From Sclerodactyla briareus (lineage: Eukaryota; Echinodermata; Holothuroidea; Dendrochirotida; Sclerodactylidae), in NCBI GenBank assembly GCA_026419785.1, contig JAODTK010005780.1:248001-312000 (forward strand): a DNA stretch of 64,000 nt, in the 5' to 3' direction. The position numbers were made by a program, and so were the translations under genes. Within the stretch, counting starts at the first letter, position 1. Each line of letters opens with the position of its first letter. The notes beneath the pieces are model-generated. The model saw nothing but the letters and a program-made list of their open reading frames with translations, searched no databases and was not told the origin of the DNA. Below are positions 36,150-48,065 of the stretch, piece after piece.

Positions 36150-36885
36150 AGAAAATCCAATAAAAAAAAAATAGAAATATTGACTTTCTGAAGTACTTTG
36201 GAGATAGATCTACCACAAAATGCACAATAGCACCCATTTGCATTGAACTTTTCCTCAACCTGCAAAAATCTTCTAAATGGGAGGGAACTTGTTGCTCCAT
36301 GTTACTCTTTCCCGAGATTGGGCGATCGCTAATGTACCAATGGGTTTTTGGCTTTGGTGTGGCATGCAACATTTGTTTTTATTTTGTAACTTTTGCTTAT
36401 AACTTGTTCCAAAAGATGTTTTAAAAAGGAAACCGATTTCCTACTAGACTACTTACTACTGCCTTGCACATGCATAGAAGCATTTTGGGACTGTTTGTGT
36501 GCCTCTAGGGGGACATCACTTCTCAAATATTAAAATAAAAAAATGCCTCCTCCTCATTTGCAGTAGTCATTTTGATTGAATATGTTAAATACATGCCTAA
36601 ATTGGGCTTCTCGGGCTGTTTTCCGTTTAAAGAAAGAATAATCAAGCCCCTCACGCTCCTTCTTAATAAAAAAAAAACAAAAAAACGGACGTGAAACAAT
36701 TATTTTTTTACTTGGCCTAAAATTCCGGCGGAGACGGCAGCGGCTGCGTATCAGCCCAAACCAATACATTACCCCCCGACGCGATATCATCGCGTATATC
36801 ATGATAGGTAGTACTACTTAGTAATTCCATATTTATTTCCATTAAAAGCCACAGGGGCATTGCACTTTCAAAAGAGGGGGCGTTT
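36150..36885. other. No gene recognised
   Basis: AT-rich with poly(A) runs near 36,160 and 36,667. Confidence 0.5.
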
Positions 36886-36889
36886 ATTT

Positions 36890-37600
36890 GAGACATTTGT
36901 TAGTTAAAATTCATACCATATCCTATTTCAAGGGAATGGAACCATTAGCACTGAGTGCCTAATTGGGTCTGTCACAGAAATCATTGGCCCACTTATGACG
37001 TACAGACAAATTTTCTTGATGCATTATTACTATGGCAAGTCTACGAACCCCTCCGTTTGCCCAGCAATGAAAAAAGTGGGGGCGTTTATTAGAGGGAGGG
37101 GGCGTTTAATGGAATAACTTGGCAAATATACTAAAATGTATTAATTAACGGATGGACTGACTTTTATTTTTTACAAAATCACCTAATGTCTGAAGACATG
37201 AATGACCAGACAGGGCCATACTTCACCCACATACTTTCATGAATCTTTTGTTAGTTAATTCATACCATCTCTAGTCAATTGGAATGGAACCAGTGGCAAC
37301 CTGAGTGCCTTATTGTTTCATGCACAGAATCATTGCCCCGTAGGGCCATATATACAAATTTCTGATTGCATTAATACTATGGGCAAGAACTACGAAACCC
37401 TCCGTTTGCCCAAGCAATGAAAAAACAGTGGGGTGGGGCGTTATTAGGGGAGGGGCGTTTATTGGAATGAACATTGTAACTTACCAATGTATTAAGTTAC
37501 GATGGACTGACTTTTATATTTTTGACAAAAATCACCTACTGTCTTGAAGACAATAGCATGACAAACAGGCAACTTCACCAAACACTCTCATGAATCTTAT
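36890..37600. repeat. Two-copy tandem duplication, period ~350 bp
   Basis: 36,896-37,246 and 37,247-37,600 share GTTAGTTNAATTCATACCAT, ACNAANCCCTCCGTTTGCCC, GATGGACTGACTTTTAT and CATGAATCTT in the same order. Each unit contains two GGGGCGTTTATT words. Confidence 0.85.
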
Positions 37601-37639
37601 TCATTACCCCTCTTCTATTTTCACTCAAAATATTTTATA

Positions 37640-38850
37640 CTTCAATCAAGGCCTTTTGGTCCAATTCTCACCTAATGGGCCCTAAGGCCCACAGTAGGCC
37701 TGAACCCAAAAGCAATGATCAACCCAAAGTTACGCCTATTAGACCATCATACCGACTGAAGGTGGATCAACACTGTACACTACTGTAATTGTTGGAATAA
37801 GGGATGCATTTTGGGTGATCACATAATGGGCTCCACATTCCACAACCAGCCAGGCCTCGAAAAAACCGAAATTCAATGAACACTCCAAAAGTATGGCTTT
37901 TTTAGAATATCCTTATGACCACACAAAGCAACGTGTACCAGAATTTGGAGAAGAAGTTCAAGCTTTCGCACTTTCCACAAAATATGCCTTAAGGGTCCAC
38001 ACTGAGCCTCAAACCCAAAATTTCAGAACATCCCATAGGAAAGAATGTTAGACCATCGTTTACTGAATATCACACGGTCACCAGAATTTGTATGAGGAGA
38101 AGCATCTTGCATGATTTCCCCTAAATGGCCCCAGGAGCCACAACCGGGCCATTCACCCAAATTCCTGTATACCCCCGAAGTAGGGCCGTTAGACCATCAT
38201 CACACACCACTGAACATCCGCACGCGTGCTCCAAATTTTAGCTGAGCAGCCATTTTCGTGTGTCTCACAAAATGGGCCCAAAATTCCTGAACTCCTCCCC
38301 TGATGACCCTGGGACTTGGGCATCATTTGTACCAAGTTTCATCACGATCCATCAAAGGGTGTATGAACAGTACCCAGTTGAATCATTTTGAATAGATCTA
38401 CACCATGACTCATCGCAACAGCTCACCCAGCCATATGTCTTAGGTGAGCTGAACCTGGATAGGCGCCCGACAAAAACCCAAAATCACGTGACATCCAATA
38501 TTGTAACATTTAAAAATCAGCTGTTAAAATTTTCCTACAACTCTGAAACAAGCTTTTGCCCCACAATTTTCATTCCATTCCACGATACATGCCAACCTAT
38601 GGTGGCCATGGCGCTCCGCCTAGGTGGTAACAGCGTCACCCCTACCCCCCCCCCCCCCCCCCCCCCCCCTAATCAAAAGTCCTGGAAAATGCCACTGGAT
38701 CTTATGGTGTTAGAAATAAATCATCATTTCCAAACTCTCCGCACTGAGCCCCCCAACTGGAAAGGAGAAGCATTTTGCATTTCACATAATTTTGCGGCCC
38801 AAGCACACAACCAAAAATTTAGACCGATGACTATAGTGTAGCTAAACATG
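37640..38850. repeat. Degenerate repeats (TTAGACCATCAT / CCAGAATTTG type)
   Basis: Recurring phrases TTAGACCATC (about 37,739, 38,049, 38,189), CCAGAATTTG (37,938, 38,080) and GAGAAGNANNTT imply a diverged unit of roughly 150-165 bp. A 20-plus-base poly(C) lies at about 38,646-38,669. Confidence 0.5.
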
Positions 38851-39139
38851 AAAAACAAAAAAAAAAACAAGCCCCTGTGCCTCCAAAAATGACCCAGAAC
38901 AGGATCACAGGATTACCCACACAAGGTCATACACCAACAACTAACTCCTGACCACAGACAAGTATGGCTGTTTAGGATTCATTATGACGGAAACATCATG
39001 ACTGCGCACAGTTTTTTTTGTTGAAATTGCCCAAATTAAGGCCACCTTTGAGGAACCAAATAGCATATGCCGCTCTAGCAGCAACTTACTCTCTGGGTTG
39101 TCGGAGAGCATGTCCTGTTTCCAGTGATCAATATAAGTC

Positions 39140-39215
39140 TGTTACGGCCGCCAGAGCGCTTGAAAAACAATACAGCAGTTATAGACGCGCTATATAAGTA
39201 CCGAATATTATTATT
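39140..39215 (+). repeat. Retroelement-like 3' end with short (ATT)n
   Basis: GACGCGCTATATAAGTACCG followed by AATATTATTATTA resembles the 3' ends of widespread invertebrate SINE/LINE families. Confidence 0.45.
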
Positions 39216-39639
39216 AAATGGAGGGCAAGTTCATGGAAATTGATAGTTTGTTACCATCTTGCATGGGATGTGTTGATGACAGCATGTAACGTTTTATTCC
39301 ATGGTCTGTGCCAAGGTCAAAACAACACAATTGACAGGTTTGTTGCAATCGGGTATGCACGATGTCAGCTTGTACGATTGGAACCCTTGTCTGGCAATTG
39401 AATGATATTACCCGAATGCAACCATACAAGTGGAATCCTGGCACCAAGCAATAGGTCAAAGTAGGTCAACAAACAACCAAATACTACATTGCCAATTCTG
39501 ATGTCGATTTGATCTATTTTCCAATGCTTAAGGCTAATGTCTTGACATGTCAGAAGGGTCAATACCTAAATAACGTGAGAGCACATCATTATGTGGTTGT
39601 AAGGTACTGTTTGGATCAGCTCACCAAAACCAATCTAGT

Positions 39640-39850
39640 TGACAAAACCTAGGTTAACCCTATTGTCTTTAGCGTGGAGGTCAAGGTCATTTTGAGCTCA
39701 TTATACAACAATCTTTATATCTTGGCAACGAAACATTTTTGAGGGATGTCGTAGTGGACACTTTGGTTCCTCCTGGCAAACTACATTTGGTGACCTACTT
39801 TGACCTCATGTGACCTTCCAACCTGGAGACCTCAAGTGTAATTTTTTGTG
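39640..39850. repeat. AGGTCA/TGACCT-rich repeat
   Basis: CCCTATTGTCTTTAGCGTGG and AGGTCAAGGTCA followed by TGACCTACTTTGACCTCATG. Same unit as in 33,540-33,780. Confidence 0.7.
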
Positions 39851-39894
39851 ATGACCTGATATCATATAGAATAAACCTTATGAACACGATCACC

Positions 39895-40745
39895 GATGAT
39901 GCGATTTGCGAGCGATCTTATGAACAAGCGATGAAGCCACAGAGAACACGAGGCAAGGGATTTTGTAGTAGTCAGAAAGTATCCAGTTCTCGTCTCATCC
40001 CAACGGTGAGCGTTCGGGCCCACTAGAATATAACAAGACTTGGAGCAAAATAGAGCTTGGTTCTTTGGCTAAATATCGGGATCACCTCACAGTATTCAAT
40101 GACTTCCAGACTCCATATGCCAGTCCGAGGCGTCTGCTGAACTCAGGCTCCCATGGAGCAGAGTCACTCACGAATGAATTGCACAGATAAACAAATGACT
40201 CAGTGAATTCCACTATCTCGCCCAACACCTGGACAAACTCGGCAGCACCTGTCCAAGAAACTGGATCTTAGTCCCGGGTCCATTACACCTGGAGGCCCAA
40301 CGATTTGCCTCTTAACTAGTACGCCTAGGCTTCAGCCCGAGAATCCAACTCCAATAGGAAAATCTGCGGCCGCATCCAGCGAGTCCAGGTCAGAAGTTCT
40401 AACTCCACCGTAGGAGACTCCGCAGTCAGTACTATCCGCAATCCTCTCCAAGTCGAGAGTCTCCACCAGAACAGTTCACAGCACTCTCACTTCAAGAATA
40501 CAGGGGGAGATCAGACTTACAAGAATAGTTGGCACACCACGCTGGTCAAGAATTTTCAGCCTGAGCCCGAGAGAAGTAAGAAAACAAGGAAGCATCTGCT
40601 GACTTCCCCACATGCGCTCAGACAGGACACGGAGAGCCAAGATGCGAGCCACAGTCTGTAGACGTCCTGGGAGCGAAGCCCGACTGCTCAAGATGCTGAT
40701 GCACAAGCAGCTGACAACGCGTCGTGTTCAGTTTAATTCCATCAA
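39895..40745 (-). mobile_element. LINE RT/C-terminal fragment
   Basis: The minus strand reads RLQTVARILALRVLSERM near 40,670-40,610, LRLKILDQRGVPT near 40,555-40,520, GEIVEFTESFVYLCNSFVSD near 40,225-40,165, and RRLGLAYGVWKSLN near 40,140-40,095. This is the order after the RT active site in some non-LTR elements. Frameshifts are present. The EFTESF..RRLGLAYG block is homologous to the pieces in both duplication arms (11,605-11,745 and 47,945-48,065). Confidence 0.65.
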
Positions 40746-40929
40746 AGACTATGTCAAATACCGGGAGGGGTGTTCCCCTCGATAATTATCAATAGATATA
40801 TAGTTATCTATAGTTCCAGAGTATCACCCTTCCTTGTCCAGATTGTAACAATGAGTCCCTCTTTTCCAGTCAGTTGAGATGACATCAGTGTTCTAAACAG
40901 AACAGTATGGACCATGCAATAACTCGTGG

Positions 40930-43790
40930 GCAGTCTGCCTGGTCACCAGCCCAGAGCATCTCTGATTGTATGCCACATACCCGACGAGACTCGCACCATT
41001 CAACTGATCCCATTGCCTGTAGGGCATACCTGTAGACGTCTTCCTTCGTCAAATCTTAACCCGGGACCACCTTGTCGCGATCGGGCTGGCATTTTGGACA
41101 TCCATGCCATGTACATCCCTGAAATTCGTACACCGTCCCTTCGTAAAAACCATCGATTTTATGACCGGCAATCGTCTCTTCTCCACCGTTTCGTGTGTGC
41201 CGAATTCGAATACCATCCCGTTGACTGATCCATGCTGACCACTTTAAAAGCTTTCATGAATGGTTATAGTAGCCATGGTAGGGTACGGTAGCGATCGTAT
41301 TTTCTTTGAGGTATTTCCTTCGGTATACTTGCTGACACGCGTGGGCGATTGTCATGGCCTCCGCAAATGGATCCATTCCTACACGTTCGATGAACCATTT
41401 TCGAAAAGCTAAACATCCACCCTGGATTAGCTCGAAGTCGGCCAAACGCATTAGTTTTTCAAATCTCTGCTGCATTTCGAACGTCTTTCCTTCTTGTTTT
41501 TCAATACCATGATTCGCATGCACTCCTTTTGTATCGTTCAAATCATGTGTCTGGATGGTTAAAAGTGTGCGTCAGGCCATGGTCCGACGTAGCGGCTTTG
41601 TTCTCGTCGGGATTGAAAGTACGGACATACCCTTTCTCTTCTTCACAAACCGACACGGCTGGGAAAACTTGGACAGCGGGCGCCATCGTATGAAATTGAA
41701 TGAATCTTTGAAGATTATCTTCTTCACTCAATCTTTTCGTGTATTCCTCCGTATTCGTACGCCATGTAATCATTTTTTGAGGCCAGCACTGATAGGCGAT
41801 GATGGCCGTCATACCCTCTTCGAAAGTTGAGCCACGATAAAATGTCGTCGTACTCTTTCAAATTATGTGCCTATGAGATGGTACGGGTTGGCCAGCAAGG
41901 CCCACTGACACTCCTTCATGGTCTTTTTTGCGCCTTTGAAGATCACCTGCTTATCGTGGCATACACACGAGAGCGTTCCGCTATCATCCATACATTTCTC
42001 ACATACTTTATGAGCCCCAGCATAGTTGGGAAGATCTTGACCGGTTCCAGTTTTTGAATGTAGGATTCAAAATGCAAAGAAAACGTATTGTGGTGACTCT
42101 TTTCCCTCATGTTCTGTTAAAGCTGCATAAAGCACCGATGATCCTTTGCTGGTCGATCTGACAGGCTTTACAGAGATACCTCTACAGATGTGTGTCTCTC
42201 TTGTTAGGAATAGGTAGCGCCACAGTCTGACATCGCTCTTCCGATCTCACATGTCGATTTCCTACCGAATGTAGGTTTGCAAGCAAGTCTGACTCTTGAA
42301 AACGATGACATGTGGTGCATACAACTCGTCTACTTTATACACGATGTTCCGTTAGGTTTTCCGACAGTCGTACAATTGATAAGGCCAACTGTGAAAGGCT
42401 GGGTCCTTTCAGGTTTTAGAACATTAATTTCGTACAGAAGTATGCTCATTGAGGAATCCTTCCATTCTGTGATAGTATCAAGGGATTATCATTGGTAAGA
42501 AAAGAAACCTGAACTCCACATCCATTGATGACCGGTTTATGAGGATTGGATCTTTACGCCCTTTAGTGACGAGTATAATTTGGTATGTAGACCCGTTCTC
42601 GAACCTCCAAGAGCTTCCAGTCCAGGGTGTTCGATTTACACTGACGAGACCACCCTGGGCAAAATCATTCATGAGTTGGGCGAGGATATTGCCGATAATG
42701 TCATGTATGGCCCGTAATACATCTCCTCCTCTAAACCGTCCGATTGCAGCCACTGCATCCTCCACAAATCCAATAATCCATCATCTGCATCGGCTTGAAA
42801 ACGTCGAATTCGTCGCCGCCGCTGCTCTCTGATCCTCCACATGGCTCTTACATCTTCGTCGCCAATTTCTTCTTCTTCTTCTCTTCTTCTTCTTCTTCTT
42901 CTTTCTTCTTCTTCTTCTTCTTCTTCTTCTTCTCTCTTCTTCTTCTTCTACGTCATCATCATCAAAGCTTTTTTCTTGTTCATCATCAATTTCATCTCCC
43001 TCGTCATCAATACTTTCTTCTTCATCATCAATTTCCTCTCCTCATCATCATCATCATCATCATCAATGATATCATCACTCTCTTCATCAACAATTTCCCA
43101 TTCTGATGTGTCAGCGACCACTATTTCCCATTGTGAATCTTCTTCTTCTTCTCCATTCTTCACTGCTTTGTGACACTTCTTCGATTTGCGATTGGGGCTC
43201 ACCGATTGCTACATCCATCGACTCTGAAGGATCACCAGGTTGGGTTTCTGGTATGAGATCAGGAATCACTCCTTCTTGCGAGTGATCAGTATCGAACGGC
43301 TCGGTTTCCGGTGAGGGGTCAACCGGTTGGGTTTCTGCTACGGCTCGGGAATCACATCGCCTTGTAAGTGGTCGATATCAAAAGGTTCTGTTTCTAGAAA
43401 GGGATCAACCGATTGGGTGTAGGGTATGGGGTCGCGAATAATTTCAATAGGTTCCTCGATCTCTTCCATGGCCCCCCCCCCCTCCCCCCCCCCCCCCCCC
43501 TCTGCAAAATATCTGCGGTCGGACTCTGAGGTCACCTCCTCTCCTCCGAAATGGCCAGCGACAGCATATCAAGAGCTGGTTCCTCATGATATGTGATCGA
43601 CCCTCAGGTGTTGCGGGTCTCGGACGCTCAGGTGTTGCGGTTCCTGGACGCTCATGTCTCGGTCGTTTTGCCCTCCACAAATCTGGAATAGCGTCTTCGT
43701 CATTTTCAAACTCATGAGTCGGGTTAGACCAGCGGTGTAGCAGCTGGCGGGTATCAGTGGAAAGTACATTTTCCCTACGTTTCCTGCACT
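40930..43790 (-). pseudogene. Polinton/Maverick protein-primed DNA polymerase B, decayed
   Basis: Read from 43,790 downwards: an Arg/Pro-rich leader (SNPTHEFENDEDAIPDLWRA); an acidic low-complexity tract; DVLRAIHDIIGNILAQLMND near 42,715; an exonuclease-region remnant AHNLKEYDDIL near 41,860; FELIQGGCLAFRKWFIERVG with DPFAEAMTIAHACQQVYRR near 41,440-41,310; and, in a shifted frame, HTRNGGEETIAGHKIDGFYE with TVYEFQGCTWHGCPKC near 41,195-41,085. This order is that of protein-primed family B polymerases of Polintons, which replicate the element. Multiple stops and shifts occur. The sequence ends at about 40,930 before the palm catalytic motif, where LINE sequence begins. No integrase, ATPase or capsid gene was found nearby, so this is a truncated relic. 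Confidence 0.85.
42868..43075. repeat. (CTT)n and (ATC)n simple repeats inside the polymerase frame
   Basis: (TTC)n at 42,868-42,952 and (ATC)n-rich sequence to 43,072. On the coding (minus) strand they would give Glu/Lys and Asp runs. Slippage here probably causes some of the frame breaks. Confidence 0.85.
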
Positions 43791-43807
43791 ATGGCGTGCC
43801 TTATCAA

Positions 43808-43902
43808 CTCACGCGTTCGCGCATGCGCTTTACGGGTATTACAATGACATGATTGTGGCGTGATATGGCGTGACTTGCCACCTCACGCGTACGCGCATGC
43901 GC
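43808..43902. repeat. Paired CTCACGCGTNCGCGCATGCGC motif
   Basis: CTCACGCGTTCGCGCATGCGC-like 21-mers start at 43,808 and 43,882, 74 bp apart. The core is alternating purine-pyrimidine. Confidence 0.85.
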
Positions 43903-43964
43903 AATACGTGGATTCAATGACATGACAGTGCATGAGACGTGGCGGGATTTGGCACCTGGTTTTT

Positions 43965-44400
43965 TAGCTCTGCTTTTAACTGGTATCCGTTCTCAAAATT
44001 TACGGAACCATTTTGTTTGAGCACCTGCTGTGACTTGTCACCGGATTTCTTAGCTCTGCTATTATCTGGAATACTAAAAATTAAGACAACCGTGTTTGAG
44101 TTCTGGTATCATTTCTGGTATCCATTCGCAACAATCACGAAAAAACATTTTGGTGACTTTGGTCATCAAATTTACGAGACCGTGTTCGAGTTCTGGTATC
44201 CGTTCTCAACAATTACGAAAAATATTTTGTTGATTTCTGGTATCAAATTTACGGAAGCATTTTGCTGAGCGCTGGTATCAAATTTACGAGACCGTGTGCG
44301 AGTTTGGTATCAAAATTACGAGACCACTTACAGCTCTGTTATCGTTCTCAAAATGTACGGAGACATTTTATTGACTTCTGGTGTCAAATTTTAAAAGTAG
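43965..44400. repeat. Minisatellite, TTCTGGTATCNNTT...ACGA units
   Basis: Repeated CTGGTATCCGTTCTCAA, CAAATTTACGAGACCGTGT and GAGTTCTGGTATC words with a unit of roughly 60 bp. No frame stays open across it. Confidence 0.75.
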
Positions 44401-45440
44401 CAATCCCATTTCCTCCCAACAGTGACGTGCCACAGGAGCAAAACCAATAACAATCATGGCACCCTTAAGGGTAGAGTTGGCGCTCTGATCCTTTCTACTA
44501 ATGTGAGCCACTGTGGGAACTCTAAAAGACCAATTACGGGACTCACAAAGATGGAGCTATTCCATGAATGATACCAGTCAGATCCAAGGGACCATTGAGT
44601 GATAGCCGAAATTCCCCTCTCCCATATTGAGGAAACTCAGTCGAGCGAGGCTGGCAGTCGGTTCAATGGCTGTGACAAGTTCCCTAGTCCAAATGATCAC
44701 AATCGTTTTTCGCCCAATCATGTTTTTTCAGACTTCCCTATTCCACTCGCTTTCTGATGACTCTCGTTCATAGAAAATATACTCACGTGAAATCCATATT
44801 GGTAATCCAAGTAACCCATGTATTCCCAAAATGGTAGTCCAACTAATCCAACTCACTGTCAGGTCAGCGATTAACAATCTCTCAATCTTCAATGAAACCC
44901 TTCGCTAACGAATAACCTGCAGACCCGAGTCATTGACGCTATTCGACAAAGTTATAGCCAAAAAGTCGATCCTGAATAGGAACTGATGCACAGACACGAC
45001 GTTTTTACAACTTTGACGCTTAGCGACGTATTCCGTGCTAAAGTTTCACAAAGAGAGCGATCGTACTTCAGTCGACCATATGTGATTATTCAACACGCAC
45101 ACTATTTATATACACTCAAACTTTTCTAAGCGAGAGTTCAGGAAAAAACACGTCTGCTCTCGGCAAAGTCCAAACACACAATGATTCCAATCAACCATAC
45201 ACAGTGTGACGTCATCATCAACCTTAATGTATGAATAATGTAATGAATAAAAAACACAACATAGCTTGTTTGAAGATATTGAAAGTCGTGCAAATCTTTC
45301 TGGGGATTTTGGCGGCCCTAAAAAGAGCCGTTGTAAATAGGGGAAGAGGCGGCAACTCCCATTACAGGGGCAACCCCCGCCCTCCCCCCGTTCGGAACCA
45401 CGCTCACTGGTGCTGGGGTGCTGACGGCGGCACATGAAAT
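44400..45440. other. No gene recognised
   Basis: A 113-codon minus frame (45,106-45,447) is Cys- and Ser-rich with no recognisable motif. TATTTATATA at 45,108 is a possible TATA box only by sequence. Confidence 0.4.
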
Positions 45441-45443
45441 CAG

Positions 45444-45734
45444 TCAAAAGTCCACCAAAGTGCTGAGGACGTCTCGGTCGCCCCGGGCCTGTTGGAGCTG
45501 CAACTCCAAGAATTGGATGGTGGGCTGAAGCTCGTTTCTGCCCTGCTGCCTCCCGTTCTCGTATATTTGAGCCTCTCTCTCCCAGGCTGGCTCTTGATCT
45601 CGTGCTGCGTGGGGCTGCTGGGGCTGGTCCTCCTCCTCTCTGGTGAGGTCGATCAATATTGGAGCCTCCTCGCTCGGCGTTTCATCATCCTCTACAATGT
45701 ACGGTATGTATTGCGTGATCTTTTGTTGAGACAT
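45444..45734 (-). CDS. Hypothetical acidic coiled-coil protein
   Basis: The ATG at 45,734 gives 96 codons: MSQQKITQYIPYIVEDDETP, an acidic stretch, then Gln/Glu-rich sequence (QPTIQFLELQLQQARGDRDV) likely to form a coiled coil. I prefer this start over an in-frame upstream ATG at 45,779 because the upstream residues look like leader sequence. It lies on the same strand as, and upstream of, the Polinton polymerase, so it may be a Polinton accessory gene. No family is recognised. Confidence 0.35.
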   Translation of the reverse strand: MSQQKITQYIPYIVEDDETPSEEAPILIDLTREEEDQPQQPHAARDQEPAWEREAQIYENGRQQGRNELQPTIQFLELQLQQARGDRDVLSTLVDF

Positions 45735-45925
45735 GTTGTTAGTAGGACTTTTAACTTCACAATGACAAACTTCTACCATATCACAGCCCTATCTACCAAC
45801 TCAAAACGTGACGTCACTCACTCATTACCACGTGATCAAATACTCGACCCTCATTGGCCCATTAACATCATCAACCCTCAAACAACACACAAATCCACTA
45901 CCCCTGACACTGTTGCTAGGAAAAT

Positions 45926-47500
45926 GTGACGTTATACAAATTACTCGTCGCTGATTGGTTCATTGATATAATGTCCCCATATACTACTTGCATGCCCAGA
46001 TTCAAAAATAAGTTTCGCATAGTTTCGATAGCTGATGTCAGTAGACAACGGTTGTGTGAAGACTGCGTGGTGAAGAGGATAAATGGGATTTTTAGCGTCT
46101 GGGCCCCAATGAGTAAGGAAAACAACAAGATGTTCCCGTTTGATAACAAGGAGAACACAGGGAAACTCCGAGACAATACTCTGGGACTGAAGGATAGCAA
46201 GGAGCTATATAGGAGATCGATAGAATTTTTAAGATTAAACAGAAGCATAACAGGAAATAGGCCATATGCGATTAAAAAATTCAATTCACACCGAGGGGCC
46301 CTCTTCGCGCACATGAAACAGTCCCGGTCATGCCATGGAATAGTCCACAATAATCCAGGAATTAAGCGAGAAACCAGCAACTGTAGTGTCATTTCAGGAT
46401 CTGGATAGCCGTTCCAATGACTGGTGATGTATAGCTATCCAAGACAAGTTTGCGATGTGATCATTCTTGTATTTGATACCTACAGGGAAGATTATGTTAA
46501 GTTCTACTGAAGACAAGCAAATATAAGACGACATTTCTGTCCTTCAACCAGGTAACAATCAGAGATGACACCGCATCTATAACACCAGAATGAGCAGTGC
46601 CCTAGATGCTGATCTGTTCCCTGGAAGACTACTGTGATGCCACAATTCTTGATTACAGGCAAGGGAAGCCTGTTGATCCATTACATTCGTTTCCAGGCAC
46701 CCTAAGAGCAAAATAGACCTGTTCTTTGAGGACAACAACCACGGTAAAGCAGACATACTGCTGATTCATCAAGCAGTATATCATCACAGAGACATCCAGC
46801 TGATGCACGGTTATTCACAAGGCACTGTCGTCCTATCAGTGCAAACTAATGTATTTTACTGATGAGAAATACGCCCATTTCTATGGTATCTCGTGTTGTC
46901 CACATCGAACGTTTGCGGAGAGCTCTTTGTCTAGGAAAGATCAAAGGCCTTGCCTGCCTTCCGTGTTATTAGTAGGGCCGTCAATACTTGGAGGTTCCAT
47001 TTCATGTGTAGGCAAGGCAGCATGCACCTAGATATACCTCAAAAGTTAATATGATATAAACAATGTTCTGCAGATACTTTTGAATGAAGCGGAGGGGTAA
47101 CATTGAATGCTGTCAACACTGGCTACCATCAAGACATCAATACCCGACCACTTCACTAGCATCTTCTTTGCAAGCATGTGGCAGAACATAAGCGCCCTCC
47201 CACAATAGCAGTTCGGAAACAACCCATCTTGCATATGCACATGCATACCGAATACCGAATGAGGGATAGAAAGCTATCGATCAGCAGGGGCAGTTGGATC
47301 TCCTGGAAAGTTTGAACTTCAGAGACTCAGATGACCAGTTAACGCCTACTACACAAAGAGACTTTCAGCCCCGCAGCTTTTCTAGTGATGGCGGATGTAA
47401 GAGAAAACTGTTACTCAGCTCAGTGTTCTTGTAGAACGAAGAATTGAACACTATCCGCTGTCCGTGTGACAGCAATGTGATGAAGTTCTCCTAGACATCT
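45926..47500 (+). pseudogene. Decayed copy of a multi-copy invertebrate gene family, function unknown
   Basis: Starts with an intact 160-codon frame (45,926-46,408) containing KENNKMFPFDN and LGLKDSKELYRRSIEF. Then, with stops: IILVFDTYREDYVKF near 46,462; EDNNHGKADILLIHQAVYHH near 46,729; and GGSISCVGKAACT near 46,993. Last comes a Cys-rich tail near 47,400-47,460. From memory, this order resembles a large family of uncharacterised proteins scattered in lancelet, cnidarian and echinoderm genomes (a central D.Y...S.K motif, a HEEADT-type motif, a GCDT..GKGK-type motif, a Cys-rich end). The similarity is partial and was not tested. An antisense frame (46,392-45,916) is probably a shadow. Confidence 0.4.
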
Positions 47501-47944
47501 AATGTACAATTTACGATCATGACGGCAAGATACTGTGAAAATAGCCAAGTCATGATCCTATACATGCGCTGTTTCAACTCGCATTAGATGGATTGTATTA
47601 AATAAGTCTGCTTCTAATATCACAGCGACATACTAATATTGGAAGAACAATTAGCAGGCATATATAAACGACTTGATATTCACCACTTATTCTCACTATT
47701 GGGAGAAAATGCCTGTTAGGTACCTAGGCGCATCCACTGCCGCTTCCAATTACCCGACATTCTCCGGGCTAGACGCGAGCCTGACCCATTCCACCACATT
47801 CCTGAGGTATCCGCGAAGCCGACCATGAGCTACGGATGGCCCCAACCACCGGAAACCGTTCCGACAGGACACGTGGGACACGATCGTCGCCGAGAGGCTC
47901 GCCATATAACCAAATGTCAAACACCACTTCCAGTGACTTCGTAA

Positions 47945-48065
47945 CTCCATATGCCAGTCCGATGGGTCAAGTGATCTCAGAGTCAAGAATGAACGGCTGA
48001 AGTAAACGAATAACTTGGTAACTTCGACCGTTCTTGCCCAACATCTGGTCGCCCACAGAACTGTA
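47945..48065 (-). mobile_element. LINE C-terminal fragment (copy B)
   Basis: CTCCATATGCCAGTCCGANG and TTGCCCAACATCTGGTC match 11,612 and 40,112 on. On the minus strand it includes GLAYGVTKSLEVV. Dead. Confidence 0.6.

Noticed and set aside
40926-41228. 100-codon plus frame
   Set aside because: Antisense shadow of the Polinton polymerase segment carrying the GGE and HGCP-type motifs on the minus strand.
42795-43173. Two ~105-codon plus frames rich in Ser or Phe
   Set aside because: Translations of the (CTT)n/(ATC)n repeats, antisense to the polymerase.
45916-46392. 158-codon minus frame with a VVYGDIISM-like stretch resembling a DNA polymerase motif C
   Set aside because: It is antisense to the plus-strand frame with coding-like codons (45,926-46,408), and its position upstream of the Polinton polymerase N terminus does not fit the domain order.
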